From Chryseobacterium sp. SNU WT5 (GTDB lineage Bacteria; Bacteroidota; Bacteroidia; Flavobacteriales; Weeksellaceae): a DNA stretch of 64,000 bases. Positions 1-6,867 of this stretch are shown in pieces. Numbering within the stretch: position 1 is the first letter of the stretch; every line of letters starts with the position of its first letter. Below the pieces are notes generated by a model, which was not told where the DNA came from, did no database searches, and saw nothing but the letters and a program-made list of their open reading frames with translations. Where the stretch lies: the NCBI RefSeq assembly GCF_007362475.1, contig NZ_CP041687.1:2046001-2110000 (forward strand), given 5' to 3'. The position numbers and the translations under genes were made by a program.

Positions 1-1
1 T

Positions 2-370
2 CAGGAATATTTGGGGATTGGTCCCTCTGCACATTCGTATAACGGCCGCGATCAGCGAAGTTGGAATATTGCCAATAATCAGCGGTACATGAACTCCTTA
101 AATAATAATATTTTAGCAAAAGAAACTGAAATACTCTCCGAGAAAGATCAGTTTAATGAAATGCTGATGATTGGATTACGGACCACTTGGGGTGTAGATC
201 TGTCTTCTTTAAAGGAGAAGTGCAGTGCAGAATTATTGGAATATTTCCATAATGAAATCAAAGTGAAACTTGAAGACGGGTTTTTAGAGATTGAAAATAA
301 TCATGTAAAGATTCCGGAAAAACACTGGTTTTTAGCTGATGGCATTGCTTCAGATTTGTTTATGGTTTAG
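2..370 (+). CDS. hemW: HemW-like radical SAM protein, C-terminal fragment
   Basis: The reading frame is open from the left edge and ends with TAG, so only the last 122 residues are present. The visible start, QEYLGIGPSAHSYNG, matches the conserved stretch after the radical SAM barrel of HemW (formerly annotated as oxygen-independent coproporphyrinogen III oxidase), where GPSAHS is a family hallmark. The remainder (EKDQFNEMLMIGLRTTWGVD, and a short winged-helix-like tail) fits the HemW C-terminal domain. HemW is a cytoplasmic heme chaperone rather than the true oxidase. The CxxxCxxC cluster motif lies outside the window, so HemW and HemN cannot be separated by it here, although the short tail favours HemW. 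Confidence 0.85.
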   Translation, partial: QEYLGIGPSAHSYNGRDQRSWNIANNQRYMNSLNNNILAKETEILSEKDQFNEMLMIGLRTTWGVDLSSLKEKCSAELLEYFHNEIKVKLEDGFLEIENNHVKIPEKHWFLADGIASDLFMV

Positions 371-717
371 AAAATTGGTGCTGGATAATATTAGATTCTT
401 ATTCATAAATAAGATAAAACTTACATAGATCCGCAAATCGTCATTATTGTATTTTGTCTTCGAACTTTGCTAAATGAAATACCTTTGCAAAACTCAAAAA
501 AGCGTATAAAACAGCATTTTTGTAATTAAATCTTCGCGTCCCGATGGCTATCGGGATTGCGTTTAAAATTCGCCACATGATTGAAAACGCCTATACATTT
601 AAAACATTCAATTATCATTCTGCAATACAAATCACCATTATTTATAAATTTCTATAAATAGTAAGGAAAGGGATTTTCTAAGTTCTCTTCACTAAAATCT
701 AACTTCTAGCAACTTAT
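371..717. other. Gene-free gap before murI
   Basis: About 350 bases without a credible coding frame on either strand. It is AT-rich and contains one clear hairpin at 539-556, listed separately. The stretch around 450-540 has several TTTGC/CTTTGC words that look like decayed repeat sequence, but no unit is regular enough to call. The promoter of murI lies just past its right end. Confidence 0.5.
539..556. repeat. Short perfect hairpin, TCCCGAT stem
   Basis: TCCCGAT (539-545), a four-base loop GGCT, and ATCGGGA (550-556) form a perfect 7-bp stem. There is no T-run after it, so it is not a standard terminator. Hairpins with this CCCGAT/ATCGGG core are, from memory, frequent between genes in flavobacterial genomes, so it is probably one copy of a dispersed palindromic repeat. 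It is 169 bases past the hemW stop, too far for an obvious role in ending that transcript. Confidence 0.55.
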
Positions 718-720
718 TTG

Positions 721-728
721 TATTTTTG
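721..728 (+). promoter_or_regulatory. Candidate -7 element for murI
   Basis: TATTTTTG fits the Bacteroidetes -7 consensus TAnnTTTG and lies 16 bases before the preferred TTG start of murI, giving a very short leader. No good -33 TTG is seen at the right spacing, so this is a half-supported promoter. Its position argues against the longer frame that begins at 718, because that start would lie upstream of the transcript. Confidence 0.45.
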
Positions 729-744
729 CAGAAATTGCAGTCAG

Positions 745-1575
745 TTGAAAACTAAAAAACCAGATTTTACCCATTTATCCGCCAATCAACCTATAGGAAT
801 TTTCGATTCTGGTGTTGGAGGTCTTACGGTTGCGAAAGAGATCAAAAAGTTGCTGCCGAATGAGAATCTGATTTATTTTGGGGACACTAAACATCTGCCC
901 TATGGTGAAAAATCCCGTGAGGCGATTGTAGGTTATTCTACGAAAATAACTAATTTTTTATTGGAGAAAAATTGTAAGGCCATTGTTATTGCTTGTAATT
1001 CTGCCACCGCAAATGCATTAAAAGAGGTGTTGGAATTGGTTGATAATAAAGTTCCTGTAATTGATGTTATCAATCCAGTTGCCGAAAAAGTGTCTTACGA
1101 GATTCATAATAATGTCGGCGTCATTGCGACCAAAGCAACGGTGAGTTCTGGGTTGTACAAAAAATCAATAAGAAAACATAATAAGTTTATTAAGGTAGAT
1201 GAACTGGCCACCCCGCTATTAGTTCCGGCTATCGAGGAAGGGTTTAGAAATCACCCTATTACCAATGCTATTATCTATAATTATTTGAGTAATAATAAAT
1301 TGAAGAATATTGAAACTTTAATTTTAGGATGTACCCATTATCCGCTTTTGCTCAACGAAATTAAACAGTATTATGGAAATAGAGTGAGGGTAATTGATTC
1401 CCCAAGTATAGTCGCCAATCAATTGAGGATTATATTGGAAAAGCATCATCTGCTAAATGACGGTAATCAAAAACCGACCTATCAATTTTATCTTTCAGAT
1501 ATTACCAAGAATTTCGAGAAAATTTCTAAGAAATTCTTTGGTAATAGTATTGATTTAGAAATGAAAGTACTTTAA
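745..1575 (+). CDS. murI: Glutamate racemase
   Basis: Interconverts L- and D-glutamate in the cytoplasm to supply D-Glu for peptidoglycan. The 276-residue protein has the family start PIGIFDSGVGGLTV (residues 16-29), and both catalytic cysteines: C84 in IACNSATAN and C196 in LGCTHYP. GDTKHLPYG (46-54) is also typical. The frame is open back to 718, also a TTG, but that start lies just upstream of the -7 element at 721-728. I choose the TTG at 745 because the sequence from there (KTKKPDFTHLSANQ) resembles the normal N-terminus of flavobacterial MurI. It converges on rsmD with a 6-base gap. Confidence 0.93.
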   Translation: MKTKKPDFTHLSANQPIGIFDSGVGGLTVAKEIKKLLPNENLIYFGDTKHLPYGEKSREAIVGYSTKITNFLLEKNCKAIVIACNSATANALKEVLELVDNKVPVIDVINPVAEKVSYEIHNNVGVIATKATVSSGLYKKSIRKHNKFIKVDELATPLLVPAIEEGFRNHPITNAIIYNYLSNNKLKNIETLILGCTHYPLLLNEIKQYYGNRVRVIDSPSIVANQLRIILEKHHLLNDGNQKPTYQFYLSDITKNFEKISKKFFGNSIDLEMKVL

Positions 1576-1581
1576 GTCAAT

Positions 1582-2190
1582 TTATGAAGGAAGGTTTTCT
1601 TCTTCAGTATCTTCAATCTCTTCAACGGTATTCTCGTTTGGTTTAAAGAATGAAAAGCTTACATTTCCGTATTTTCTGGTATCGGTAATATTGGGGTGTT
1701 GCAATTTTGTTCTACTTTGGTGTTCCAGGATAAAGACACCATTATCTTTTAGATAGTTGTTTTTTAAAACCAAAGAAATTAATTCTTCGTACTGAGCTAC
1801 TTCCATATCGAAAGGGGGATCTGCAACAACTATTTCATAAGATTTTCGGTTTCTGTTTTTCTTTAGATACTCAAAAACATCCGCTCTAATAGCATTTACC
1901 TGCGAGTCCATTTCAAGTTCAGTCGCCGTACCGTTGATGAAGCCTGCATGGCGTGCATTCATTTCTACTGAAGTTACATCCTTGCAGCCTCTGGAAGCGA
2001 ATTCCAGTGAGATGGAGCCTATACCAGCAAACAGATCAAGAACGGAAATCGAACTGTAATCCAGTCGGAATCGGTTTTCAATAATACTGAATAATGCTTC
2101 TTTTGCAAAATCGGTCGTTGGTCTTACATCGAAATTTTTTGGAGCGGAAATTCTTTTGGCTTTCCATTGGCCACTGATTATTCTGTACAT
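1582..2190 (-). CDS. rsmD: 16S rRNA (guanine(966)-N(2))-methyltransferase RsmD
   Basis: A SAM-dependent methyltransferase that modifies G966 of 16S rRNA during 30S assembly. The 202 residues show the N-terminal RIISGQWKAKRI, then RPTTDFAKEALFSII (family signature), the SAM-binding LDLFAGIGSIS at 51-61, and the catalytic DPPF at 124-127. The tail after about residue 185 is acidic and low-complexity. In related bacteria the DUF3822 gene normally sits directly upstream in the same direction. Here about 480 bases with a decayed gene and repeat arms separate them, so transcription of rsmD may have been altered. Confidence 0.93.
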   Translation of the reverse strand: MYRIISGQWKAKRISAPKNFDVRPTTDFAKEALFSIIENRFRLDYSSISVLDLFAGIGSISLEFASRGCKDVTSVEMNARHAGFINGTATELEMDSQVNAIRADVFEYLKKNRNRKSYEIVVADPPFDMEVAQYEELISLVLKNNYLKDNGVFILEHQSRTKLQHPNITDTRKYGNVSFSFFKPNENTVEEIEDTEEENLPS

Positions 2191-2200
2191 GTTTATATTG

Positions 2201-2222
2201 ATGGGTGTTAGGTGCTTGATGC
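2201..2222. repeat. Degenerate G-rich arm downstream of the decayed gene
   Basis: GATGGGTGTTAGGTGCTTGATG can be read as loose units of about seven bases with G-rich cores. Part of it (GGGTGTT) is exactly repeated in inverted orientation in the C-rich arm at 2644-2674 (AACACCC), on the other side of the four-helix-bundle pseudogene. I therefore read the two as inverted boundary arms of one element. The arms are degenerate, so the limits are approximate. Confidence 0.4.
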
Positions 2223-2281
2223 GAAATGCACACGAGCGGAGATTTAATTCAATTTATTTCTAAAGGCAATAATATGATTTA

Positions 2282-2596
2282 TTATTTTATAAGCTCACTA
2301 TATAATTCTAAAAATTGTTCTTCTGTGATATCGTTCTGTATTTTGCTTTGTAAAGACAAGTTACTGCTTCTGCCAAGGTGCGAATAGAATATTCTGGAAA
2401 TTTTTTATACTCTGGATTGCTTTGTAATATACTTCCCTCGGCGATATTTAGTGCGATGAAATCTGGAGCTCTTCTAATTTGTGACGTAAGATTAAATGCT
2501 TCATTTTTTGGAAAATCTGATGAAATCTGAAAAATTTTTTCTCCATAACTCATTGAATCTTGCCAGATAATTTATTTTTTCAAATTTGAAACTCAT
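2282..2596 (-). pseudogene. Decayed four-helix-bundle (S23/IVP family) gene
   Basis: Remnant of a roughly 104-residue four helix bundle protein (23S rRNA intervening-sequence-protein family). The middle is intact in one frame: KNEAFNLTSQIRRAPDFIA, then LNIAEGS and RTLAEAVTCLYKAK, which are family hallmarks. The expected N-terminus MSFKFEK lies in another frame starting with ATG at 2596, and the expected C-terminus DITEEQFLELYSELIK returns to that frame, ending with TAA at 2282-2284. A one-base gain near codon 7 and a one-base loss near residue 84 explain this, and an in-frame TAA follows the first shift. The shifts cancel but leave the middle unreadable from the ATG. An 81-residue frame beginning at 2553 is all that remains open. 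The family's molecular role is not established. Confidence 0.72.
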
Positions 2597-2643
2597 CCTT
2601 TGTATTTTAAATAAAGAGATTCAACCTTTCTCAATAGTGCTTA

Positions 2644-2674
2644 TCAACACCCAATCATCCGACATCCCTCATCT
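2644..2674. repeat. C-rich heptamer-like arm upstream of the decayed gene
   Basis: Reads as seven-base units AACACCC, AATCATC, CGACATC, CCTCATC. It is inverted relative to the G-rich arm at 2201-2222, and together they bracket the four-helix-bundle pseudogene. The TGA stop of the DUF3822 gene (2669-2671) lies inside this arm, so the arm abuts or has replaced the 3' end of that gene. Confidence 0.45.
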
Positions 2675-3391
2675 GCCATTTAGAATAAAGTTCTTTTTTG
2701 GAATATTATCGTAAACAATTTTTAAGTTTTTTACAAACTTTCTAAGTTCAGAAATAAAAGTTTCATTTTCTGTAGTCTCACCATAGACGAAAAAGTGCGT
2801 GTCGGCAATTGCAAAGTCAATTTTACTTATGGTAAACATGATGAAGTATAAAAAATCTACTTCTGAATTGACATCTAAGTTGTTGTAAAGAATTACTTTT
2901 TTATGATCCAAAGCAAAGAATTCACACTGTTGATGATACAAATTGATGTGGATTTCTTTCTGGTTTTTAGCCGAAATTTTATTTAAAAACTGTTCGCCCG
3001 AAAAATTGAATTTTGTTGGAAGAGATAAGTCTTTAATTAGTAGGTAAAGCGGTTTTGGGAAGGTATAATAAAACTGGATCCCAAATTTTTTGTTTACGGA
3101 AAGCATTAATTCTTCCGCATTTTCATCAACAGGAGCGTTAAAAGCGATTAATTCATAACCGACCTCATGGTGTGAAAATCCCTCAGGCATCAGTGTAAAA
3201 TGGTTCAGGGCAGATATTACCGTAATTTCTTCGTATCTTCTCTGAATTAAAACCTCCTCAATTTTCTCATTTAGAGCATTTTCAGCTGACTCTTCAGTTA
3301 AAAAAAATGATCCTTCCAAAGAAACAGTTTTGTTTCTTGATACTTGATATTGAAAACCGTCTTTGGTAAAAAGTAATTTAAGTTGTTCCAT
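2669..3391 (-). CDS. DUF3822 family protein
   Basis: A 240-residue cytoplasmic protein with no signal peptide or membrane segment. The layout (N-terminal beta-rich half with HFTLMPEGF near residue 65, a C-terminal half with HINLYHQQCEFFALDHKKVILYN split over strands) fits the Bacteroidetes DUF3822 family, which I recall as ASKHA-like and linked to rsmD. No enzymatic function is known. The last codons run into the C-rich repeat arm (FILNGR then TGA), so the native C-terminus may have been changed by insertion there. A TAnnTTTG promoter lies directly upstream. Confidence 0.75.
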   Translation of the reverse strand: MEQLKLLFTKDGFQYQVSRNKTVSLEGSFFLTEESAENALNEKIEEVLIQRRYEEITVISALNHFTLMPEGFSHHEVGYELIAFNAPVDENAEELMLSVNKKFGIQFYYTFPKPLYLLIKDLSLPTKFNFSGEQFLNKISAKNQKEIHINLYHQQCEFFALDHKKVILYNNLDVNSEVDFLYFIMFTISKIDFAIADTHFFVYGETTENETFISELRKFVKNLKIVYDNIPKKNFILNGR

Positions 3392-3403
3392 CGTTTAGGG
3401 CTA

Positions 3404-3411
3404 CAAATTTA
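3404..3411 (-). promoter_or_regulatory. Candidate -7 element for the DUF3822 gene
   Basis: On the minus strand the bases read TAAATTTG, an exact TAnnTTTG match, ending 13 bases before the ATG at 3391. No clear -33 TTG was found at the usual spacing. The implied leader is very short. Confidence 0.45.
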
Positions 3412-3581
3412 TTAAAATTAATCGGCTTTTGAAATTTTGCTGTTTTTTAGTTGTTCATGAGGAAAATCATGATTGGATATGGAACAGTTTTCCTATTTTT
3501 ACAATAGGATTGAAAGATGATTTATTAAAAATTTAAAAGATCTATTTCCTATTCTTAATTTATAATTAAAGTTAGTTTGAT

Positions 3582-3887
3582 ATGAAAAATGTAATTGTTG
3601 TTTTATTGTTAATGTTTTCCGTAAGTATTTTCGCTCAGAAAAAAATTGAAAATCAAACCGTAGAAGCTGCTTGTGGCATGTGCCAGTTTAAAGTTAAAAC
3701 TGATAAAGGTTGCGCAATGGCAGTTAAAATTGATGGTAAGATTTATAATGTGGAAGGTTTAGATAAGAAAACCTATGGCGACGCTCACGCTGCAGATGGT
3801 TATTGCAAAATAATGAAAAAAGCAATCGTAAATGGAGAAATCAAAAAGGGCAAATTTTATGCAACCAGTTTCAAATACGTTGATTAA
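3582..3887 (+). CDS. Small exported cysteine-containing protein (DUF6370)
   Basis: The 101-residue product begins with a signal peptide (MKNVIVVLLLMFSVSIFAQ, cleavage after about residue 18). The mature part carries four cysteines in EAACGMCQFK, KGCAMAV and GYCKI. This resembles the DUF6370 family of Bacteroidetes. A metal or redox role in the periplasm is conceivable from the CxxC, but that is inference only. Its stop codon is followed within three bases by a G-rich heptamer array, and it converges on the Smr-domain gene. Confidence 0.7.
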   Translation: MKNVIVVLLLMFSVSIFAQKKIENQTVEAACGMCQFKVKTDKGCAMAVKIDGKIYNVEGLDKKTYGDAHAADGYCKIMKKAIVNGEIKKGKFYATSFKYVD

Positions 3888-3889
3888 AT

Positions 3890-4050
3890 GTAGGTAATAG
3901 GCGGTAGGCGGTAGGTAATAGGTTGCAGGTCGTAAAAAAAGATAAGAGTTATTGGAGAAATTAGTTAATTTTCTAACCTCTAACCTCTAACCTCTAACCT
4001 CTAACCTCTAACCTCTAACCTCTATCACCTACATCTAACCTCTTACCTAA
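3890..4050. repeat. Gene-less pair of inverted heptamer arrays
   Basis: Left arm (3890-3931): six G-rich seven-base units of the form nTAGGnn (GTAGGTA, ATAGGCG, GTAGGCG, GTAGGTA, ATAGGTT, GCAGGTC). Right arm: seven exact CTAACCT units (3973-4021) and degenerate continuations to about 4050. The arms are of opposite strand sense, so they can fold back over a loop of about 40 bases. The loop has a GATAAG, TATTG, AGAAA series like the one between the C-rich arm and the start of the decayed gene at 2282-2596. The array fills the gap between two convergent genes and contains the stop codon of the Smr gene (4043-4045). Confidence 0.8.
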
Positions 4051-4537
4051 AAAAAACCATCACGGTACCCGATTGGTGGTGCAGTATTTCTTTATTGTGA
4101 AACTCAATATTAGTTTGGCTTTCCAAAACATCGTAGACCATCTGCTGCAAAACACCGTCGCCAATTCCGTGGATGACTTCCAGTTTTTTTAAATGGTTCT
4201 GGCGGCAATAGTCAAGCGTTTTTAACAGTTTGTCTTTCTGTATGAATAATCTTTCAAACGAATCTATTTCAGTTGGGTTATTTGTGAATTTCTCAAAGTG
4301 CAAATCCAGTATAAAAGGTTGTTTATTATGTTTCTTGGAAACTGGTTTAGAAAGTTCTTCTTTACGAACAGTTTTAATCTTTTCGTAAATCTCAGCTTCT
4401 TGCAGGACTACTTCACCTGTAGTGAATTCGTAGGGAAAACCGTGTTCATCTTCGATAATCACTATGTTGTTATTGATGGTGATGATTTTTCCTTTTAAAT
4501 CATCGTTAACTACCGAAACCAAATCTCCTACTTTCAC
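4043..4537 (-). CDS. Smr-domain protein
   Basis: A protein of about 164 residues with an N-terminal small beta-barrel (VGDLVSVVNDDLKGKI to about residue 50), a charged linker, and a C-terminal Smr domain with the DLH motif (FILDLHFEKF) and the signature HGIGDGVLQQMV. Smr domains are found in MutS2 and in free-standing nucleases that nick DNA or RNA; the substrate of this one is unknown. The frame runs to a TTG at 4615. I prefer the GTG at 4537 because MKVGDLVSV is the usual family start and TATTTTCG, a near -7 element, lies just upstream. The final codons overlap the C-rich array at 3890-4050. Confidence 0.72.
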   Translation of the reverse strand: MKVGDLVSVVNDDLKGKIITINNNIVIIEDEHGFPYEFTTGEVVLQEAEIYEKIKTVRKEELSKPVSKKHNKQPFILDLHFEKFTNNPTEIDSFERLFIQKDKLLKTLDYCRQNHLKKLEVIHGIGDGVLQQMVYDVLESQTNIEFHNKEILHHQSGTVMVFFR

Positions 4538-4775
4538 CTGATGTGTTCTACTGTTTGGCGAAAATAAGGAATTTGGTAGATTTCTAAGAATGAATTGCAA
4601 AGCTTCCACGCTCAAAATTTGTCAAAAATGAAAAGAAGGTAAGCTGAAGCTTTTCTAAAAAGGAATCTTAAAGATTTTTTTAGGCTCAAATATTTCTTAA
4701 ATCTGAATTTATTTGTTCTGATCGCATTGAAATCGTTGCATTGGCATTTTTTGTTGAAATTCAATCCAATCGATA

Positions 4776-4799
4776 GGTGAGGTTGAGCTTGTCGAAATC
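4776..4799. repeat. Possible dispersed repeat (GTCGAAATC core)
   Basis: The stretch GGTTGAGCTTGTCGAAATC (4781-4799) and its reverse complement resemble short repeats I recall as common between flavobacterial genes. Only one copy is seen in this window, so the assignment rests on memory and not on a repeat count here. Confidence 0.3.
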
Positions 4800-4851
4800 T
4801 TTACATGGAGTGAATTGGTAATTTAAGCTTTTCAAAAAAGAAGAATAAATG

Positions 4852-4940
4852 TTCTAGCCCGATTTTTAGTGGAAATCCTTTTTTTTTGTCCTAAAAATAA
4901 GAAGCGGAAAAAGATGATAGGAGAAAGCTGGGAAAGTTTT
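4852..4940 (+). ncRNA. Candidate Flavo-1-like structured element
   Basis: The order TAGCCCGAT, AGTGGAAATCC, a T-run, AAGCGGAAAAAGAT, then AGCTGGGAAAG resembles a non-coding element seen repeatedly between genes of flavobacteria, possibly the Rfam Flavo-1 motif. TAGCCC near the start and GGG near the end could close a stem. The central hairpin expected between the T-run and AAAAAGAT is weak, so this copy may be degenerate. A covariance-model search would decide; I could not run one. Confidence 0.33.
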
Positions 4941-5062
4941 CGAAAGAAACCAATTTTTCAAGATCCCTGAAAACCTTCCGTAACTTCTAAGTTGTTATAA
5001 TCATAAAAGAATGGTAGAAAAAATCATTTATTCATCTTTCGAATTCTTCTTAAAAAATTCCA

Positions 5063-5070
5063 TAAATTTG
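5063..5070 (+). promoter_or_regulatory. Promoter -7 element of glyA
   Basis: TAAATTTG matches TAnnTTTG exactly, 41 bases before the ATG. A TTTCG at 5037-5041 is a poor but correctly placed -33 element. The gene stands alone, so its own promoter is expected. Confidence 0.55.
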
Positions 5071-5111
5071 AATCTTTAAAATCAAGAATTAAAAAACATC
5101 AAATATACACT

Positions 5112-6377
5112 ATGGATCCTATTTTTGACCTTATTGAACAGGAAAGACAAAGACAAACACACGGAATTGAATTAATTGCTTCTGAAAATTTTGTTTCAGA
5201 AAATGTAATGAAAGCAGTAGGTAGTGTATTGACCAACAAATATGCGGAAGGTTATCCCGGAAGAAGATATTATGGAGGTTGTGAAGTGGTAGATGAAATT
5301 GAAACATTAGCCATCGAAAGAGCAAAAGAATTATTCGGAATCGAATATGCGAATGTTCAGCCGCATTCTGGATCACAAGCCAATGCAGCAGTTTATCTTT
5401 CCATTTTAAAACCTGGAGATCAAATTTTAGGACTAGATCTATCGATGGGTGGCCATTTAACCCACGGATCTTTCGTGAATTTCTCCGGAATTCAGTACAA
5501 CGCAAATTTCTATGGGGTAGATCGCGAAAGTGGTTTGATCGATTATGATGCCATGCGCCAGAAAGCTTTGGAAGTAAAGCCAAAAATGATCATTGCGGGA
5601 TATTCTGCTTATTCAAGAGATTTGGATTTTAAAAAATTCCGAGAAGTTGCGGATGAAGTTGGTGCTACTTTATGGGCAGATATTGCACATCCAGCTGGAT
5701 TAACTGCCAAAGGTTTACTTAGTTCTCCTTTCGAACATTGTCATGTAGTAACTACAACTACACATAAAACTTTGCGTGGACCAAGAGGTGGACTGATTAT
5801 GATGGGTAAAGATTTTGAAAATACGTACGGTCATAAAACTCCAAAAGGCGAAACGAAAATGATGAGTCAGGTTTTAGACAGTTCTGTGTTTCCAGGAATT
5901 CAAGGTGGTCCGTTAGAGCACGTGATTGCAGGAAAAGCGGTAGCATTTGCAGAAGCGATTGATCAAAAATTTGAAGTTTATGCAAAACAAGTGGTAGCCA
6001 ATGCTCGTGCTTTGGCGAAAGCGATGATCACCCAGGGATTTGATATTGTAAGTGGTGGAACAGATAATCACTTGATGTTAGTTGATCTTAGAAATAAAAA
6101 TGTAAACGGGAAAGAAACGGAGAAAGCTTTGGTGAAAGCCGATATTACCTGTAATAAAAATATGGTTCCATTTGATGATAAATCTGCCTTTACGACGTCG
6201 GGTATTCGTTTGGGTACCGCCGCGATCACGACCAGAGGATTAAAAGAAGCAGATATGGAAGTTCTTGCTGGATTAATCAATGACGTAGTCATCAACATTC
6301 ATGATGAAAACAAAATCGCTGGTGTTCGTAAAAAAGTAAACGAAATGATGGAAGGTAAGGCGTTGTTTAATTATTAA
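5112..6377 (+). CDS. glyA: Serine hydroxymethyltransferase
   Basis: PLP enzyme that converts serine and tetrahydrofolate to glycine and 5,10-methylene-THF. The 421 residues match the family length. Seen directly: [11 protein letters not shown] (19-29), [13 protein letters not shown] (44-56), the PLP-contacting D190 and H193 in ADIAHPAG, and the Schiff-base lysine K219 in [14 protein letters not shown]. The N-terminal start [11 protein letters not shown] is normal. The gene stands alone: a promoter lies upstream, and a hairpin with a 9-bp stem (6403-6411 with 6423-6431) follows the stop. Confidence 0.98.
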   Translation: MDPIFDLIEQERQRQTHGIELIASENFVSENVMKAVGSVLTNKYAEGYPGRRYYGGCEVVDEIETLAIERAKELFGIEYANVQPHSGSQANAAVYLSILKPGDQILGLDLSMGGHLTHGSFVNFSGIQYNANFYGVDRESGLIDYDAMRQKALEVKPKMIIAGYSAYSRDLDFKKFREVADEVGATLWADIAHPAGLTAKGLLSSPFEHCHVVTTTTHKTLRGPRGGLIMMGKDFENTYGHKTPKGETKMMSQVLDSSVFPGIQGGPLEHVIAGKAVAFAEAIDQKFEVYAKQVVANARALAKAMITQGFDIVSGGTDNHLMLVDLRNKNVNGKETEKALVKADITCNKNMVPFDDKSAFTTSGIRLGTAAITTRGLKEADMEVLAGLINDVVINIHDENKIAGVRKKVNEMMEGKALFNY

Positions 6378-6385
6378 ATAAAAAA

Positions 6386-6455
6386 GTAAAGGTAAAAGGT
6401 AAAGGTTTAGTGGGGTTTCAAAACTAAACCTAACCTTAGCTTCCGCCTCTCAATC
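6386..6455. repeat. G-rich arm and C-rich arm forming a hairpin after glyA
   Basis: G-rich units (AAAGGTA twice, AAGGTTT) at 6386-6415 are followed by C-rich sequence (CTAAACCTAACCTTAGC and on) at 6424-6455. AGGTTTAGT (6403-6411) and ACTAAACCT (6423-6431) form a perfect 9-bp stem with an 11-base loop. It sits at the 5' side of the second four-helix-bundle pseudogene and 26 bases after the glyA stop. It may serve as a transcript end, but there is no T-run. Confidence 0.6.
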
Positions 6456-6465
6456 ATTGCTCTAC

Positions 6466-6831
6466 ACGGATTTTACTCAGATGCCAGTTTGAAAGAGGTC
6501 AATGGATATTGCGGAAAAGTATTTTTTATTTCAGATTCTCTTCCCAAAAAAGAGGATTATGCCCTAACATCGCAAATACGAAGATCAGCGGAGTATTCCC
6601 GTTAATATATCTGAAGGATTTGGCAGAGCAGAGAGTAGAGATAAGACGATTTTTTATAAGTATTCCAAAGGCTCGGCGTACAAAACGAAGAACCATTTGG
6701 TATATGGTAGGTTGGTAAAATATTTTGAGGAGCAAAAATCTCAATTAATTATTAATAAAATAGAGATTTTGATACATGAACTTAATAAAATTATTAAGAC
6801 TTTAGAGCATAAACTCCCACCTCCTGCTTAG
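6466..6831 (+). pseudogene. Second decayed four-helix-bundle (S23/IVP family) gene
   Basis: Remnant of a protein of about 120 residues. In one frame: DFTQMPV, then TGA at 6490-6492 where the family has tryptophan (VW), then KRSMDIAEK. A one-base loss near 6522 shifts to ISDSLPKKEDYALTSQIRRSA, and a further shift near 6590 returns to the first frame with IPVNISEGFGRAESRDK, GSAYKTKNHLVYGRLVKYFE and a helical tail ending at TAG 6829-6831. NISEGFGR and LTSQIRR are family hallmarks. So there is one nonsense mutation and two frameshifts that cancel. It differs clearly in sequence from the copy at 2282-2596, so the two are not recent duplicates. No intact start was found. Confidence 0.78.
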
Positions 6832-6867
6832 CCTTAATCTCACCCTCACCATTAACCTTATCCTTAG
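6811..6867. repeat. C-rich arm between the decayed gene and recX
   Basis: Loose 6-7 base C-rich units (CCTTAAT, CTCACCC, TCACCAT, TAACCTT, ATCCTTA) overlap the end of the pseudogene and run directly into the TTG start of recX at 6868. It is the distal counterpart of the G-rich arm at 6386-6415. Confidence 0.5.

Larger units (their letters stand above)
4616..5062. other. Long gene-free gap before glyA
   Basis: No coding frame of note. It holds a short dispersed-repeat-like stretch at 4776-4799, a candidate structured RNA at 4852-4940, and the glyA promoter at its right end. The rest is AT-rich without visible structure. Confidence 0.5.

Noticed and set aside
718..744. Nine-residue N-terminal extension of MurI from the TTG at 718
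   Set aside because: It overlaps the -7 promoter element and gives residues (YFCRNCSQ) not expected at the start of MurI.
2308..2553. The 81-residue frame as an intact small gene
   Set aside because: The family N-terminus and C-terminus lie in another frame on either side, so it is the middle of a broken gene.
3973..4021. CTAACCT repeats as a CRISPR array or telomere
   Set aside because: Units are seven bases, tandem and without spacers, and there are no cas genes. The likeness to telomere repeats is superficial in a bacterial chromosome.
5131..5583. Long minus-strand frame opposite glyA
   Set aside because: It is antisense to a strongly conserved gene, has a biased Leu/His/Phe composition and no known motif; it is a shadow of glyA codon use.
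6509..6744. Two short frames on opposite strands between glyA and recX
   Set aside because: Both run across the four-helix-bundle pseudogene in the wrong frames; the real similarity is in the frame of 6466-6831.
2201..6867. Diversity-generating retroelement, because Avd proteins share the four-helix-bundle fold
   Set aside because: No reverse transcriptase gene and no template/variable repeat pair is visible; the remnants match the general S23/IVP group.
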